This document shows positions 10,637 through 21,916 of a DNA stretch of 64,000 bases, one piece after another (position 1 is the stretch's first letter; each line of letters begins with the position of its first letter). The notes under the pieces are model-generated. The model had not been told where the DNA came from. It saw only the letters and a program-made list of their open reading frames with translations, and did no database searches. This DNA is from Reticulascus tulasneorum (Eukaryota; Ascomycota; Sordariomycetes; Glomerellales; Reticulascaceae), in contig LSAX01000007.1 of NCBI GenBank assembly GCA_001557505.1, positions 1,922,001 to 1,986,000 on the forward strand, written 5' to 3'. Made by a program: the position numbers and the translations under genes.

Positions 10637-11030
10637 ATAATCAAGAAAATCACTAAACATTCCATTCAATACACCAGCAACTTAAATTTAATTGACAGAA
10701 TGATAGCAACCTAATTAGATCTAATAATACTAGACCAAGCAAAGCGCAATGAACGTCATGCTGTCCGACCCAATCTCTTGTGTGCTCGTGTCCTCAATCC
10801 ACTGGGAGCCTCCAAGTAGGAAATGAGGGAAACCTGGATTCTGCATTAGACCTTAAAGTCCTAAACTACAGTGGAGCTGGCATCTTCCAAGTACATTTGC
10901 GCCCCGTCCTTAGTCGTCTAGCCACCAGTCGTTCGACGGCCGGTTCGGGCAATAGGTTTCAACTGCCGACAGGAACTCACCCTTACTAACATATCGACCG
11001 CTTTAGCAACCTCAATAGCTCTCAGACTAC
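10637..11030. other. Spacer between repeat copy 1 and the 1261-residue gene
   Basis: The roughly 390 bp are AT-rich on the left. They presumably include the 3' UTR of the minus-strand gene that ends at 11031. No gene was recognised. Confidence 0.4.
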
Positions 11031-14000
11031 TCAAGCGCCTGACACAGCTGACATCAGCGCCATGAATGCGCTGCAGCCACGGATGGCATCCAACGCAATC
11101 TTCGTCTGAAGCATACCCTTCACCACGTTGTCAGGCGGCGATGCAAGCAGCACCGCAGATGCAAAGTTGCCGACGGTCTGGCAGCAAATGACAACAAAGC
11201 CAAAAATATTCATGAAAGCCTCTGGCTTGTGCCAGCCGTCCCCGTCCGAGAAGGCCTTGATGTTGGCGCCGACCGCGTACGCGAAACATGTGGCGGCCAT
11301 GATGTCCATGACTGGCGCTACCTTGGACTTCCACAGAGGGTACTGAGGCAACTGCAGCCCGGGGACGTTATCGCCGACGTTCCGGCAGAACACCAGGGTG
11401 ACGCCGACTAGGGCCGCCCACTGCTGCGGCGGGACCTCATTGTTCGCCTTGGTCTCCAGCGTGTAGAACACGGTGTATCCCGGCGCAATGAAGAGGCCGA
11501 ACGCAACGATGGAGTAGGCAAACGTGCCCACGCCCGGCGTGGCAAAGAATGACCCAGGCGTCATCTTCTTGAATTTGTAAACGGCAACCGCAAAGGACCC
11601 GCACATTGTCATGGTCCACAGCAGGGCCTTGGCGGTGGTCGCTCTCGACAGCTGGGCATTGGAACCGAGCTTGGCCTGGGCCAGCTGGGGCTTGGGCGTT
11701 GGAGTGCTGGCCGGGACCATGATATTGGGGTCGACGCCGCCGAAGAAAAGGGGGAAGAATACGTCCGGGTCCGTGGCCGCGATGAGGGCCTGTGTGTCTG
11801 CATCGTCGGGATACGGCGCCTCGTCGCGGAGGAGCTTGACGGCGACGTTGAAGGCGACGCCAGTGACCAATGCAAAGACGGAGAGCATGGACAGGTCCTC
11901 GCCGGTGGCTTGCTTATAAAGCGGCGATAAGACCGGGATGTCTATGGGCGTGGCCAAGATGTCCAGAATGCCCTGAGTGATGAGCTTGGCCAGCTGGATC
12001 ACGCTAGTGATCCCGTCCTTGATGATCTCGAGGCCTGCATTTGCCAGGATGCCGCCGAGCCTCTGCAGTAGCTGGATCGGAGACAGAGAAAACAGCTGAT
12101 CTTTGATCTGGGACACGATCTGCGATGCTGTTTCCTCCAAAGTATCCCCGGCTTGAGTGAACACGGCACTCATCGAGTCCAAAACTTGTTCTGGGTCGCC
12201 GCTTGCGCCACCTCCTGAAGGCGGGTTGTCTGGCGGCGCCGGAGAACCGAATGCATTGTCGGCATGGTAGGACGCCCAGTTTGACTGGGGGCTGCTTTGG
12301 CTCGAAACTGGACCTGCCGTCGAGGCACTGCTGAAGGTGCTTCCAGGATTCGGGTCCGGGAGGCCGGCCCACGTGGCAATGTCGGTCTGCAGCCCGCTGA
12401 TGAGGCCGTCGACGGCATTGTCAAGGGTGTCGAGAGAACCGACTAGTTTCGTGATGCCCATCTTGACGCAGTTCTCGACTACCTTCTGGGTGCGCAGAAT
12501 GTCGGCCCAGTTGAAGAGGAAGCCTAGCCACTTGACAAGGTCCTCGAAGAAGACCTTGATCTGCTGAAGAGCAAACTCAATGGCGCCGGCTACGGCATTG
12601 ACGCTGTCGACAACGGCTTGGTAGATGACGTTGCCGATCTTGACGAGGAAGTTCCATGTGTTATTCGCCAGATCTACGGCAAAGTGGGTTACTGTCTCCC
12701 AGGCGGCCTTCATCCACTCGACGAGATCGCCGATGGCCATCATAACGGTGTCGCCAACATCGCCAACGGCAGCAGTGGGAGTGGCGCTTTTAACGGCAGT
12801 GGCACCCAAAGCAGCGGTACCATTTGTCGCCTGGAGCCCTTGGGTGATGAGAGACCGCCTACCTGAGGCTGGTGGCGGGCTTTTGCACTTGAGTTCGTGC
12901 CAGGCCTTGTCCCCCTCAAAATACTTCGCGCGGCCGTTGTTGAACGACACGCACCAGCGTTTGGTAATGGGCTTCTTCTTCACACTGCATGCCTGGCTTT
13001 TGGGTGCTGGCAATTTTGGTCCTGGAGTGACAGGTCCTGGAGTCGCCTTTGGCCCGGGGACGACCGCGGCGGTCGGGGACTTGAGGGCGGCTTTCTTAGT
13101 GTTGAGGTCATTCTTGACGTCTATCAGGTTAGAGATGGCAGATGCGACCGCCTTAGTGGTGTCGCCGTCGGTGCCGTCTGGAACGAGAGACTTGGTGCCT
13201 CCGGCATTGTCCGAAATCATGACTTTGTTGAGGTCGCCGTCATCTTTGATTGTGTCAAGGATCCCAATAAGGTTTGACATGGGATCAATGCCCACCGGAG
13301 CAGTGCTGGTACCGGGAATGGTAATGGTATAGCCTACTGCGGTGATGGTTTGCGTCTCCTGAATGATGGTGATACTGCCCTGGACTGTGGTAGTGGCAGT
13401 AACAGGGATATCTGGGGTCAAGACCTCGTACACGTCGTTGATATAGACAGATACGGTACTGGTCGACGTTATGGACACTTCAAAGCTCTGGACAGGCATT
13501 GAGTCCGAGTCGACGACATCGATTTGTGTCGTGAAAGAGTCGTATTCAAGCATATCGTTGACGTCCGTTGCGGGTAGCAAAATGCTGCGATTGTTCCACT
13601 CGCCCGTCACGGGGTCCTGCACGATCTGCATTAGACTCTCCTTGCTGAGGTGGACGAAGAGCACGTTGTGGGCCGATTGATTGTTGAGGTAGAACGAATA
13701 GCCTTCGGTGCCCTCCACCAGCGGGATGGGGGGGGACCAGGCACCGAGCGTGGCTTCTTGGCCTGCGGGACACCAGAAGTGGACCAGAGCGCGCTGGGCA
13801 TTGATGCCCAGCACGACGGTTCGAGCTGCATTCTTGGTGGTAATGGTCGAGACCGACAAGGAAGTCAAGCCAGCGAGGAGGTTTACTTCCACAGCAGCCG
13901 AAGATGGAACGATGAGGATTGGAGTGGCCTTGTCCATCTGGTTGCTGTTGGCAAAGTAGTAAATACCGTCCGTGGCTGCGACGTAGAGGTCACTGTTACC

Positions 14001-14816
14001 ACTGCTGTTCAGGCACGACGCCACCGCAGTCGACCCAGCAGGGACGGCGAGCCGCGACGGCGAGGGGGTGGACCCCGGAGGGCGGAACGGCGCGTACTGG
14101 GGCGCGTAGATGAGCTGCTGGGTCTGCGAGATGGAGCCGAAGGTGTAGATGCCGGGGATCTTGCCGTCGATCTGGCGGTGGCCGAGGCAGCTGCTGATGG
14201 AGCCGGCCGCCAAATCAATGGGCAGGGCGTGTTTGTTCCACTTGGGCGTGCTGGTGGGCAGGATATAGTAGCGGTCGAGGAGGCTCAGGGTGTTGGTAGG
14301 GTCTCGGACGACGTCGACAAAGATATTCTCGACCGGGGTGCCGGTGCTGGTCGGGATGTTCATCATGTACACGTCTGCGATGGCAAGCTTCGATAGAGGC
14401 GTGATGCCGGTGGCATCGAACGGACAAGAAACCCAGTTCTTGTTGACGGCCCACGTGTCTATGTTGTTGGTGTTGCCCAGCGAGAGATACAGCGTGTCGC
14501 CGGCATCACCGGTGGTGCCAACGAGGGCAAGGTCAATCAAGCCAGAGACGGGGTTCTGGGCCACGGCGAAGGTCTTTGCAGTCATGTCAGCGGATGTCGA
14601 GAGAGCTGCCACGATCTGGTCGGTGATATCAATGCGGTTCCAGCCCGTGTTCGAGTTGCGGACTTCGCGGGTCACGTAGAACGCCTTGTCAGATCCGATG
14701 CTGAAGAAAAGGGAATCTCCATCCGAAGTCTGGAGTACGGCAAATGCCTGGTCAGGGGCCATGACAACAGCATGCTTCTGATTCTTCATCAGCTCGGACT
14801 GGAACGTGATCTCCAT
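11031..14816 (-). CDS. 1261-residue multidomain membrane protein, function unknown
   Basis: A single exon with a clear ATG and strong preference for C/G-ending codons, unlike its AT-rich flanks. I do not recognise it as a named family. From the sequence: residues 1-440 are beta-rich with recurring short blade-like units such as DLYVAATDGIYYF, suggesting a propeller. Residues 440-560 are Thr/Val-rich strands. A proline linker with PGPK repeats lies at about 575-605. Residues 700-860 are long amphipathic helices, followed by a Ser/Pro/Gly linker and another helical block to about 1030. The last 200 residues have five or six hydrophobic segments. No signal peptide is seen. The layout (binding head, amphipathic middle, membrane tail) would suit a membrane-inserting effector or a transmembrane receptor; both are inference. 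It is divergent from the 619-residue gene, which carries the same linker motif. Confidence 0.85.
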   Translation of the reverse strand: MEITFQSELMKNQKHAVVMAPDQAFAVLQTSDGDSLFFSIGSDKAFYVTREVRNSNTGWNRIDITDQIVAALSTSADMTAKTFAVAQNPVSGLIDLALVGTTGDAGDTLYLSLGNTNNIDTWAVNKNWVSCPFDATGITPLSKLAIADVYMMNIPTSTGTPVENIFVDVVRDPTNTLSLLDRYYILPTSTPKWNKHALPIDLAAGSISSCLGHRQIDGKIPGIYTFGSISQTQQLIYAPQYAPFRPPGSTPSPSRLAVPAGSTAVASCLNSSGNSDLYVAATDGIYYFANSNQMDKATPILIVPSSAAVEVNLLAGLTSLSVSTITTKNAARTVVLGINAQRALVHFWCPAGQEATLGAWSPPIPLVEGTEGYSFYLNNQSAHNVLFVHLSKESLMQIVQDPVTGEWNNRSILLPATDVNDMLEYDSFTTQIDVVDSDSMPVQSFEVSITSTSTVSVYINDVYEVLTPDIPVTATTTVQGSITIIQETQTITAVGYTITIPGTSTAPVGIDPMSNLIGILDTIKDDGDLNKVMISDNAGGTKSLVPDGTDGDTTKAVASAISNLIDVKNDLNTKKAALKSPTAAVVPGPKATPGPVTPGPKLPAPKSQACSVKKKPITKRWCVSFNNGRAKYFEGDKAWHELKCKSPPPASGRRSLITQGLQATNGTAALGATAVKSATPTAAVGDVGDTVMMAIGDLVEWMKAAWETVTHFAVDLANNTWNFLVKIGNVIYQAVVDSVNAVAGAIEFALQQIKVFFEDLVKWLGFLFNWADILRTQKVVENCVKMGITKLVGSLDTLDNAVDGLISGLQTDIATWAGLPDPNPGSTFSSASTAGPVSSQSSPQSNWASYHADNAFGSPAPPDNPPSGGGASGDPEQVLDSMSAVFTQAGDTLEETASQIVSQIKDQLFSLSPIQLLQRLGGILANAGLEIIKDGITSVIQLAKLITQGILDILATPIDIPVLSPLYKQATGEDLSMLSVFALVTGVAFNVAVKLLRDEAPYPDDADTQALIAATDPDVFFPLFFGGVDPNIMVPASTPTPKPQLAQAKLGSNAQLSRATTAKALLWTMTMCGSFAVAVYKFKKMTPGSFFATPGVGTFAYSIVAFGLFIAPGYTVFYTLETKANNEVPPQQWAALVGVTLVFCRNVGDNVPGLQLPQYPLWKSKVAPVMDIMAATCFAYAVGANIKAFSDGDGWHKPEAFMNIFGFVVICCQTVGNFASAVLLASPPDNVVKGMLQTKIALDAIRGCSAFMALMSAVSGA

Positions 14817-15639
14817 CTTGAAGAGTTGATGGTGCTGTGAGATTGAGATGGAGATTTGTAAACTAAGTTTGTGCGATGGGCAAGGGTCGTAGAGAGGAGC
14901 TTGGAGTTGCTTCTGAGGTGCAAGGAGGGATTCCAGAACGCTTCTTGCTTCTTTCTCTGGCTTTTTATGCAGAAGGTGCTCTCAGAGAATGCAACTTGCG
15001 AGCTCTCAGCTTCCAAAGTCTACGTTTGGGGTCGAAGATTCTGTTGCCATCATCAGAGCAACGATTGTCACAATGACTAATTCGGAAGAACTATTGGCTC
15101 CCAATCACGTACCCTGATAGTTAGTGTATCTGTGCAGCTGCTGTCTCGTACAGTTGCTGATTACTTTGCCTCGCTCGCGTAGACTTTCGCCGCGCCAGAA
15201 GCGCCCAGTGCGGCAGGTTGCGATCTCCTGTCCAGACGAAACTTCCGTCTGGCAGTGAACAAGCGTTGTCTGTATCTATCTCAAGACATCAGAGACTTTG
15301 ATATCGTGGGCATTGCATTGGTCGGGAGAGTCTCCTTAAAGTTTGGTGGCATGGCGTTCAGGGGCTGGACTCCATGGGAATTGGGTACGCCGGGGCCACG
15401 TACTCCCACCATCGAAGCTAGATGAAACCCGATGAAGACTTTCGGTTACCATCTAAACGTCGATCAACCGGCTGAAAACGCAATCGCGGTCATGAGGAGC
15501 AAGCGACAACCCTACGTCAACTCCAATGCCCAGGTTGTGGCTGGCTGGGACGAGATACCTTACCACTGCTCAGCGTATACTCGACGCTTGCCTCTCCAGT
15601 TCTTCTTGGCGACTGTAGATCACGGAGACATTCAGCTGG
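14817..15639. promoter_or_regulatory. Upstream region of the 1261-residue gene
   Basis: Holds the promoter and leader of the minus-strand gene; a C/A-rich leader stretch just before its ATG is visible. An 88-codon plus-strand frame at 15432-15698 has an ATG but no recognisable domain and is probably chance. Confidence 0.4.
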
Positions 15640-17890
15640 AGGGAGAACTCGTGGCTCGTGTATATTCACGCTTCACCAGCATGCGCGGTGTTGAGTGACG
15701 CCGTCTCCATGTCCTGGACCAGAGGAGCGATCGATTGGGCCTCTTCATCGGCTTGTGCCGCCATGGGCTCCCACCTGCCGCAAGCGTGTAAAATGGGAAA
15801 TCGCAAATACGATATGTACAAGCAATACGAAGATGGCGCCTGCCGCAAACCAGGCGCGCCAAGCTCCCTCCGGCCAAGCCTATTGGTTTCCGACAGCTCA
15901 CCGCTCGCGCCAGCCTAGATAGACCAATTAGAAACTTTGCGTTCCGTCCAGGCCCATAGCGCCAGATTCTAAGATACCGCTCGAAGATGAGCTGTGGCTG
16001 AATGGTGAGGCGTTGCATTAGCGCATCTGCAGGTCTATGCATCGAATCTCACGCCCAAGGCTGACGATCACGGTGCCAGCCTGCCACTTGAACCACTAAT
16101 TACACATCCAACGAACGAATTTGCCTCCTTTCGTGGCGGGCTGATTCAACTAGGTTGCATTCCCGTCCTTTAGCGACACGGTCCGTTCCGGCTGGATTTC
16201 AACCCCTTTCACCGAATCGCACCCAGCCGTAGGTGAAGACGAAACCCCACAATGCCAGCTGAATCTCAAAAGGTGTGTTTGTGGCTAGTTTCTGAATCCG
16301 AGCTTGAATCGATGACATCGGCTTAGTTCTTTCGAAATCTTCTGCAGTGAAAACGAGGCCAGCTCTTGGGCTACTCTAGTCACAGCGGGCTCGAAACTTG
16401 ATCCAATTGCAAACAGCGCATATGCTGAGACGAACACGAACAACGCCATTCGACAACTCGAAAATGTCACTCATGTGTGTATGGCTTAAGATTGGCTGAT
16501 CTATGATTGGAGGACGGCGAGGAGGCCGATGGTCTACATTAGACCTTCACGGAAGTCACTTCGCCCTCCACCTGGCGGTTAGCCAGCTCACAACTAGCAA
16601 CTTCTATCTCGGCCTATGACAGGGCGAGATCATCATCATGTAACGACATGCAGTTTACCAAGGTTGCTAGCGGAAGCTCTGAGGGGGCGGAATATGCAGC
16701 ACTCAGAGATAGGCGTCCACGACCGAGCAGGTTTTTAGAGACATTGGCGACGCCAAGGGGAATCAAGTATCATCTGGACTCGTCTGTCGAGATGATCATC
16801 TCAGCTGCGGCTTTCATGGCGCTCCTGAATCTATCATTATATCAATATCATTGGCCGAGTAAGGTCGGCTCAGCGTGTTTTCGGACATACCGCCAGGAGC
16901 TCTAAGGGAAATCTTCTACTTAGTTGGCTAGGCTTGTGAAATATCTTGCAGGACGCAGTATTCAGAGGGCTGTACGGCCCAGATCAACTCCTTTAGCGGC
17001 AAAGAATACGCATGACCGCATACATCAAGCTAACGTGTGTGACGGAGTCAGTCCTTCCCTAAATCTGAAGGAAGTGCGCCTTCGGAGACGGCATGGTAGG
17101 ACAAGCGTCAAGAGACGGCTGCTCTAGACCAAGGGCTAGATCCGCCAAGGCAGTGGGAGGGTGCCTACAACTTGTTAAGCGAGCCTTTGGTCTGCGGGAT
17201 CTCTCAGGGGCCAAGGTTTGAAAGGAGAAATCCAGCCAGTGGTTTCAACACGCCTTGTGATGTGGATGAGAATAGCGCTATGACTCGTTAACTAGCTTCA
17301 CGATGATCTTCGAATGCTTCTCCACCAAGACGCGCAGTTGGCCGCTGACTCCGCTGCAACTCCTTGCTCTTGAGCACATAGCAGCACATCAGCTGAGTTC
17401 CTTATCTTGGACCAGACAGATGGAGGCGGTGAGAACTCATGAACCTCGGTGGTCAGAGGAGAGAAGTCAAGTTCATTACGATCAGCATCACTGTTGAAGA
17501 GGCGGCAGTAGATGGCGGTCTGGCCAGCATCATGATGATTTCAGCCAGCCGCTTCACGCTCTGGGCCGCTTGGGAGCCTACAGCTTTGAAATCAAGTCCA
17601 AACTCTCTTGGAAGATCTCCTAAATTATCCATGTGGCACTGGCTGACTGGTTGAGAAACGAGTTATGCGTCCACGATGTGTCCTTCTCAGGAGCTAATTA
17701 ATTGGTAATCTTTGATAGTGTCTGTGAGTGGACTCGATAACACAATCTTTGGCAATCAGGAGCTGACCAAGTACAGGTCCAGCTTCGGTCGAACAGTCTA
17801 CTCCTGGGGGCTCGTTTTCAGCTTGAAGACTGTAGCCACTTCTACAGCAGAGGCAACCTCGGCAAGCATGGAAATCTCAACGTTCACTTG
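15640..17890 (-). pseudogene. Probable decayed gene between the divergent pair
   Basis: Several coding-like runs lie on the minus strand, broken by stops. Around 17870-17720 a run starting MLAEVASAVEVATVF is interrupted by two in-frame stops. Around 17630-17455 is a run with GSQAAQSVKRLAEIIMMLA. Around 17390-17290 a short run ends KHSKIIVKLVNES. Around 16470-16200 a run with one internal TAG reaches a hydrophobic segment LALWGFVFTYGW. Around 15870-15770 is a membrane-like segment AGAIFVLLVHIVFAI. The regular spacing, strand agreement and protein-like composition suggest one former gene of about 2 kb. I cannot name its family, and some runs could be exons of a live gene with introns I did not resolve. 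Confidence 0.35.
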
Positions 17891-18076
17891 CCCACAAGAA
17901 AACATATAGATACGCAGCGTATCCAAGGAACTCAAAGGAGAAAGTTTTATCAATTCAACAGCACTCAGAGCACAGAGCCCAAATCACAACAACCTAACCT
18001 CGACAACAGTGTCATTCCAGGTCCTCGTGCCCTGTCCACTCCAAAGTCTCATTGTTTTATCCCTGCCACGTTCAAA

Positions 18077-19989
18077 ATGTCGTGGAACCTCTCAGATCTC
18101 TCCTCCGCCAAGTATGGCTATGACTTTGTAGTCGCTGTAACCCAAACCAGCATCAATTCTACCATCAAACTTTTTCTCTCCAACCTCGAAGAGCCCGTTA
18201 TCAACTACTGCCTAGTGGCGGATGCAGCGGGCAAAACCGTGCCGATTGATTATGCCGACCTGCTGGCCAAGACCGGAAACCTTGATCCCTTTACCGTTCC
18301 CTCCGGCCTCGACGCCAGCGATCCTCGGGCCCAGAAACTGCTCACGGCCCGCTTTGTCGCTGGCTTTAGAGCCCAGCTCGGCTTGCCTGGAGGCAACTAC
18401 GATGGCGACATTGTCGTTCTTGGAGGCAAGTGAACATCAGGCCCAACTGCTACCCTGTCGCTCGCTAACGCCCTTCAGGTGACACTTCCCAGGTCACGTT
18501 CAATCTGACCTGCTCCGAGTTCACCATCATGTCTCTTCCATCGTCCCCCTTTGCCCCCCTGGTCTATACCTCCGTCTCTCAGGACCCCAGTGCTCCCTGG
18601 ATCTTTTCATCGAACGTCGACCTCCGCTTAGTAACCGTTGATAAGGGAAAGTACGATAAGCTCACGCCGGCAGTCCAGGCCGCCATCAAGAACCTCGACG
18701 GCAACGCGTTCAGCATCGAGCAGCTCATCTTCGACCTCACCAACGCGACTCTGTCAACGATCCCCGTCATCGAAAACGTGCCCAGCAGCTCGCTGCAGTT
18801 TCCCATGTTGACCCAGTACTTCCAGAGCGGATACTTCAGCCAGCTGACCCAGAACGGTGACCCTATTCTTGGGGCCGTGGTGAAGAAGGTCGCCGCGACT
18901 TCGACCCTACAACTCACCGACTTCGACTTCATGACTCAGACCTTCGGGGGCACGCCGCCAGCCGGCGATGCCAACGCACTCGACTGCCTCAACTACCTTT
19001 GTGCCACCAATGGTCACACCCTGCCAGCTGCCACGAAATTCACCTGGGACTGGGTCACGGCTGCCGAGATGTTGGACCACGATGGCATTATCTCCATTAA
19101 CCGGAACACGTTTGCCAGCTGGCTCCGCAGTGAGCTTCTGAGCCACGCCAAGATGAACTGCTACGCACCTTCTGTTGTGGTGACGTACGAGCCAGCCAAG
19201 GCCGACGTGGTCTTCGATTTTTCGTTCACGAGGATGAATAACCCGACCGACATGGCGCTCGGCGCACTCGGACCGGCCGTGATCCAGTATGGCTACACCG
19301 CGTCTGCAAGCGACTCTGCCGGCCTCGATGGCGACATGGGGACTCTGGCTCTGACGTCCACCTTCAACATGGATGTCGACTTCAGTGGCACCGAGATAAC
19401 CATCACTCAGCACCTGGTCATCAAGATGAACCTGAGCACGCTTTCGGCCGGCGCCGGTGACAAGAACGTTGTGGACAAGAAGCTCGTGGATCACTACTCC
19501 ATCGGGGTCGACGGCAACGGCCAGCTTCAATGGAGCCAGACCTCGGACCCACCAGTCGACAACTCCGAGGCCAACTCCATCGACGGCTTCCGCAACTTCT
19601 TCACCGACTACAACCGCATCTCCTCGGAGATAGGCGGCTACATCACGTCCATGACGAGCACGACGCTGATGGACATCCCGGTTGCCAACTTCCAGACCTT
19701 CATTTTCCCCGGCGGCAACACCTTTGCTTTCAAGAACGCCGAATTCTCCAACAATCAGGACCTGGTCTGTTTCATCACCTACGCGGACCCACGCAACCAA
19801 CTCGGAAACAGCAAGCCAGGGCCAGCGGTTCCTGGCCCAAAGGTTCCACGCCCTGGGAAGGCAAATCCTGTACCGCCATGTGCGCCTGCTAAGTCAACTC
19901 CTGCTATACCAACGCCGACTAAGCCAACACCGCCCGCGGGAGCCAACAGCAAGGACGGAAAGACCTCTGGAGGAAAATGTGGTGCATAA
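18077..19989 (+). CDS. 619-residue protein, P47/OrfX (TULIP)-like candidate
   Basis: Two exons, 18077-18425 and 18479-19989, joined across a 53-nt GC-AG intron whose donor is GCAAGT. A GT donor 3 nt later would give an immediate stop, so the GC donor is needed. The N-terminus reads WNLSDLSSAKYGYDFVVAV and then a helix ending in NSTIKLFLSNL, which resembles the start of clostridial P47/OrfX proteins, a lipid-binding-fold (TULIP) family known from neurotoxin gene clusters and insecticidal bacteria. The PGGNTFAFKNAEFS stretch near residue 540 also fits. This assignment is from memory and not secure. The tail is proline-rich with a PGPK motif shared with the divergent neighbour. No signal peptide or membrane segment is seen. 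Strong C-ending codon bias suggests good expression. Its role may be lipid binding or partnering the neighbour; neither is proven. Confidence 0.85.
18426..18478 (+). other. GC-AG intron
   Basis: The donor is AG followed by GCAAGT, the classic minor GC donor consensus; the acceptor is TTCAG. Joining 18425 to 18479 keeps the frame (phase 1) and restores a Gly codon. Confidence 0.85.
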
Positions 19990-21115
19990 TATGTACATCA
20001 GCCGGGAGGACTGGCGTTACGACAACCGATGTCGGATGAAGTAGAATATAATTAGCAGGTGACTGGGGATGAATAGTTCGTGAAAATCAATGGTGATAAG
20101 AAGGCGAATTTCCTACCTCACTTGAAGCTTGGGGGCTGAGAGCTGTTCGCAAGAGGCGCCCTAGATTGTGATAGAAACTTCGGCAGCCCATGTTGTGATG
20201 TCGGGCGGTATCTGGGTCGCCCCAACTCCCGGCCGTGATCTACCCGCAACACCATCATATCTCGCTACATTTATTTCCTCCGCCCGGGTGGGCACGTGAT
20301 GCCCGATCGGCTCACAATATGTTCTGCATGTCGTAATTCAAACGTTGCACTTTTGGAATTGAGCCGATATGAGCGTTGTCTGGGCTTGTGCATAGTACTT
20401 ACATGGCAAACAGATGCCAAACAAATGGCCGACACACTCAATCAAAATCCTGTCAGTACGCTTTCCTCACTTTGATGAATGGCAAGTCTAGCCGGGGGCC
20501 ACATACGAAGCTTGGGGGCTGTGTAGCAAACACCCATACCAGGATCACCACGGCTCAGGCTCGGCCCAGGCTAAGGCAGCAGCAGCTCAGGACCACGCAC
20601 GACAATGGAAATTGCTGAGGGCAACATTCGCCGACCGCATAGGTTTGTTACGCCGCCGTTGAAAAACTGCCTTACTTGGCGTGGGAACCCGTTGCTGGCG
20701 GCTACTATCATAAGCCACGGAATGTCATGGATATTACAGTAGAATATGGGTATGACGCGGAACTGTTTGATTTTACAGATAGTGCTTGCGTTCTGGATAG
20801 TGGGACGGGACGGATTTCTAAAAAGAATATGCTCCATACTGATGCTTGCATTATGGTGAAATGGAAATCTGTATGCTTGCCTGTATCATCTTGGACTGGC
20901 AGGGAATACATGGCAAGTAAGTAAATGATAGTGGCAGATTATCACAAAACGACTGAGATTTATGATTGTGGTGTTTATGAAATCTCAAAACACAGCTCAA
21001 CTGATCTCACAACCATGACACCATCACCGAAACCGGGGCGCTAGATTTCAATGGTTGGATTTGGGTCCCGGTTCTACTCCGGTGGAAAAAAATGCCTAAC
21101 AGCAGAGTTGGTACG
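19990..21115. other. Spacer left of repeat copy 2
   Basis: About 1.1 kb. A frame opens at ATG 20727 and runs 65 codons to a GTAAGT donor-like site near 20919. It has three cysteines but no signal peptide and no clear following exon, so I do not call it a gene. Otherwise nothing is recognised. Confidence 0.35.
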
Positions 21116-21744
21116 GTGCGCCTCTGCAAGAGCGGGTGGCGTTCGGGCAGGTTGAAACCAGTGCAGCAAATAATAACTTAATTAATAGCGGGGTGAACTG
21201 ACCACTGCAGTTAATTTTCCGAACGCACCAGCTTCCCCAAGTAAGGTAGCTAAGTACCTACCTAGACAGCCTGGAGAAGCTTCAGAAGGCTTTTCGGCTA
21301 CCTTTTACAGCGACGGCACCGTTGCCTCTCGAGAGACGTGAAGGAACTAATGGATAACAATGTGGAAGATTGTCTCGAGGAATGTGCCGGATGAGAAGAA
21401 CACATGCAGAATAGCTGGCTAGGAAATGCCTTCTTCCTTCTTCTTTCTTCTTACCACCCTTCTAGGATCTCGGAGCTCCTCTTGCCTGGAACTACCGACC
21501 TGTGCCATGTGGTAGGCATTGCAAGCTGAATGCGGGCTGCGTATGTTCAGTGGACCCCCGAGAAAGTTCGGTAACTCTCCCTGGCCTGGCCTGGCCTCCC
21601 ACAATGTAATAGTACCTGTCGGCGGGTGTTCTGAAATGCGGAAGTTGGGGGTCCCGACACTAACTAACCTAGGCCGTCGCTCATCTCACTGAATTCCATC
21701 AGCCATCACACAATTAGAAACCTATTCTTAAATCGTATTTATCA
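21116..21744 (+). repeat. Dispersed repeat, copy 2
   Basis: Direct-orientation partner of 9978-10636, 11.1 kb away. It starts TGCGCC and ends TTATCA. Compared with copy 1 it has a diverged middle, a short imperfect pyrimidine tract in place of the long TTC run, and an extra CTGGCCTGGCC stretch near 21585. The two copies bracket the 1261- and 619-residue genes. Confidence 0.8.
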
Positions 21745-21846
21745 TGGGCACACAAAGATGGCAGCAGCAAGGTACAGTGCATCGGGGTGCGCGCAAATCT
21801 GCATGGTCAGCTGACAGTTTCCGTAGATAATTCCAATCCCCCCTCC

Positions 21847-21873
21847 TCAATCAATCAATCAATCAATCAATCA
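21847..21873 (+). repeat. (TCAA)n microsatellite
   Basis: Six to seven perfect TCAA units, about 100 bp right of repeat copy 2. Confidence 0.95.
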
Positions 21874-21916
21874 CTCGCCTAAGAAGTCCTTTGGTTGATG
21901 GTTCATTTCGAATCGT

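Noticed and set aside
12625..13332. Long plus-strand frames (up to 248 codons) over 11.1-14.7 kb
   Set aside because: They mirror the GC-rich codon bias of the 1261-residue gene on the other strand and contain no domain.
15432..15698. 88-codon plus-strand frame with ATG
   Set aside because: No domain, intron or leader signal; lies opposite the probable gene relic.
18907..19800. 297-codon minus-strand frame
   Set aside because: Shadow of the 619-residue gene, caused by its C-ending codons.
20727..20921. Small frame ending at a GTAAGT donor-like site
   Set aside because: No signal peptide, no clear second exon and no known family; too weak to call.
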